Of a stretch of 48,153 nt of DNA, positions 47,121 through 48,153 are shown piece after piece (position 1 is the first letter of the stretch; each line of letters begins with the position of its first letter). The notes under the pieces were generated by a model. It saw nothing but the letters and a program-made list of their open reading frames with translations. It made no database searches and had not been told where the DNA came from. This stretch comes from a bacterium (GTDB taxonomy: Bacteria > Bacillota > Clostridia > Oscillospirales > Oscillospiraceae), in assembly GCA_004560375.1 (NCBI GenBank), contig SFVC01000015.1:1-48153 (forward strand), written 5' to 3'. Made by a program: the position numbers and the translations under genes.

Positions 47121-47408
47121 GACACAGAAGCAAAAGGCAGGGCGCGGGGAGCACCACCTCCCCACGCCCCTATGCAGGAGACACGACCTCCCACACAGCA
47201 GAATTACTGCGCCCAAAAGCCATTATAACGGTTCCCACTTGATTTAGCAAGGGGGGACGTCTTGGTATGTGTGCAGCTTCTTCCGGCGGTGTAGGGAAAC
47301 ACTCCCTGCGCCGCTTTTGTTGTCTCGCTGGGAACGCGCCCGGGGCGGGGATTTCCCGCCCTGGGGGCAAGTACCAACGAGGATAAAAAGACAGGAGGAA
47401 GCCAAAGC
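47117..47408 (+). promoter_or_regulatory. Structured 290-base 5' leader of the lipoprotein gene
   Basis: The leader contains three GC hairpins: GGGCGCGGGGAG with CTCCCCACGCCC (about 47139-47168); an 11-bp stem 47287-47297 with 47303-47313 followed by CTTTTGTTG, which looks like an intrinsic terminator; and GCCCGGGGCGGGGA with TCCCGCCCTGGGGGC (about 47338-47366). No known riboswitch core is recognised. A terminator-like hairpin before the gene suggests conditional read-through. Confidence 0.45.
47222..47250 (-). promoter_or_regulatory. Antisense promoter within the lipoprotein leader
   Basis: On the minus strand TTGCTA (47245-47250), 17 bases and TATAAT (47222-47227). About 50-80 bases downstream lies a GC hairpin (47139-47168) with TGCCTTTTGC after it. 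A short leftward RNA of about 80-90 bases, antisense to the leader, is possible. Confidence 0.4.
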
Positions 47409-48153
47409 ATGAAAAAATGGAACAGGGCGCTGGCCATATTGCTGGCGGCGGGACTGGCGGCAGGGCTGTGCGGCTGCGGGAACAATGCGGCCAGCCCGGC
47501 TAACCCGCCGGCCGGCTATCCAACCCCGGTCAGCCAGCCGGTGAGTGAGACCCCGGTTACGCCGGAACCCACGCCGACAGCAGAACCCACGCCGGAACCG
47601 ACCCCCACCCCGGAGCCGGAGCCCCATGGGCTGGTAATTGTGGATCAATTAGCAAGCACAGAAAACGTTACGGTATATTGTGTGAATCCTGACACTGGAA
47701 AAGAAACTGTAATCGCTGACTTTTCCATCCCAAGATCCACGGAAAAAGAAGTGTATGCTGGCGGAGGCAGCTATTCCTGCCCAAAGTATGGCTTCAGCGA
47801 TGATTACAGCAAGATAATCTGTAACAAACATTTTATCGAAACTAAGGAGATACACGCCGGATGGGTCGATAGTGACGGTAACTTCTTTAATGTGACCGAG
47901 GCGCTTGGGCTGCAGAGCAAAAGCGATTTTGACGATCCCGTGAGATATTCCGCAATGGGATTTTATAATGGTTATTTTGGATATAGGCTGGAGGTGAAGG
48001 GTGGCATATACACTTATGGCTATGTCCCCCTTGACAACATTTCGCCAGGCGCAATTCAGGAAGGGAATCTTTTTACACTGACAAAACCATATACTGCGGA
48101 TGATTCCCTGATCGCCGAAAAATATGGGGGAAGATACAAGCCGTGGCACGTAA
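47409..48153 (+). CDS. Lipoprotein of unknown function (partial, runs off the window)
   Basis: ATG 47409, after AGGAGGAAG, opens a frame with no stop to the end of the window (248 codons). A signal peptide with lipobox LCGC puts the lipidated cysteine at residue 23. A Thr/Pro/Glu-rich spacer follows (about residues 30-75, repeating PTPEP/PTAEP units). A globular part then starts near GLVIVDQLAS, with aromatic-rich beta-like segments (AMGFYNGYFGYRLEV, YTYGYVPLDN). I do not recognise the family. Base composition falls sharply after about 47640 compared with all neighbours, a sign of foreign origin for the globular part. Confidence 0.75.
   Translation, partial: MKKWNRALAILLAAGLAAGLCGCGNNAASPANPPAGYPTPVSQPVSETPVTPEPTPTAEPTPEPTPTPEPEPHGLVIVDQLASTENVTVYCVNPDTGKETVIADFSIPRSTEKEVYAGGGSYSCPKYGFSDDYSKIICNKHFIETKEIHAGWVDSDGNFFNVTEALGLQSKSDFDDPVRYSAMGFYNGYFGYRLEVKGGIYTYGYVPLDNISPGAIQEGNLFTLTKPYTADDSLIAEKYGGRYKPWHV

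Noticed and set aside
47244..47648. Minus-strand frames in the lipoprotein leader and signal region
   Set aside because: Opposite a plus-strand gene with a good ribosome binding site, lipobox and Pro-rich linker; the translations are Arg/Pro/Gly shadows.

Overview
The window is about 48 kb of high-GC (roughly 65% by eye), gene-dense DNA. It looks like the chromosome of an anaerobic, spore-forming clostridial Firmicute, most likely an Oscillospiraceae relative of the Flavonifractor/Pseudoflavonifractor/Intestinimonas type (inference). The reasons are a bifurcating-type [FeFe]-hydrogenase, sporulation genes (ylbJ, yabP, yabQ) with sigma-E-like promoters, a T-box leader, a CIRCE operator, DnaD/DnaI-type replication proteins and a MocR-type aminotransferase. 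Codon use is uniform until about 47.05 kb. From there a truncated sigma-factor gene is followed by DNA that becomes visibly AT-richer.

Left part (1-13.1 kb). The end of an F-type ATP synthase operon (atpA-G-D-C) is followed by a CmpB-like membrane protein. Two consecutive transcription units then encode hydrogen metabolism. The first is DRTGG protein, GHKL ATPase, sensory-type [FeFe]-hydrogenase, DRTGG protein and PHP phosphoesterase. The second is HydC (NuoE-like), GHKL ATPase, [2Fe-2S] protein, HydB (NuoF-like) and HydA (H-cluster). The two promoters share a TTGGACAAA motif, and the H-cluster proteins differ from textbook motifs in instructive ways.

Middle (13.1-27.4 kb). This holds a BceAB/FtsX-type ABC transporter with a palindromic operator, a MATE pump, ylbJ, a small Cys-rich protein, a Nudix hydrolase, hpf, an amidohydrolase, and the conserved yabP-yabQ-divIC-S1 cluster read leftwards from a near-perfect sigma-E promoter. 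An AI-2E family permease, a second Nudix protein, and tyrA and aroF follow. aroF is preceded by a previously unlisted 23-residue leader peptide with four Tyr codons in eight positions, followed by an intrinsic terminator: a classic attenuator.

27.5-38.4 kb. A small ribbon-helix-helix protein and an unknown HTH-like protein face a tight seven-gene leftward operon. That operon encodes two FHA proteins, two PP2C phosphatases, a secreted trypsin-like protease fused across the membrane to an FHA domain, and two eukaryotic-like Ser/Thr kinases, one with a beta-rich and leucine-rich-repeat ectodomain. This complete write/erase/read phospho-signalling island is the best candidate for an undescribed system. 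A tRNA-Val(GAC) lies just beyond it.

Right part (38.4-48.2 kb). A tryptophan-specific T-box (specifier TGG) controls a TrpXYZ-type ABC importer operon that also carries a methyltransferase. Next come dnaI-dnaD, a MocR-type aminotransferase and a CIRCE-controlled Hsp20. Last come the sigma-factor remnant and a lipoprotein gene, with a structured leader, that runs off the window.
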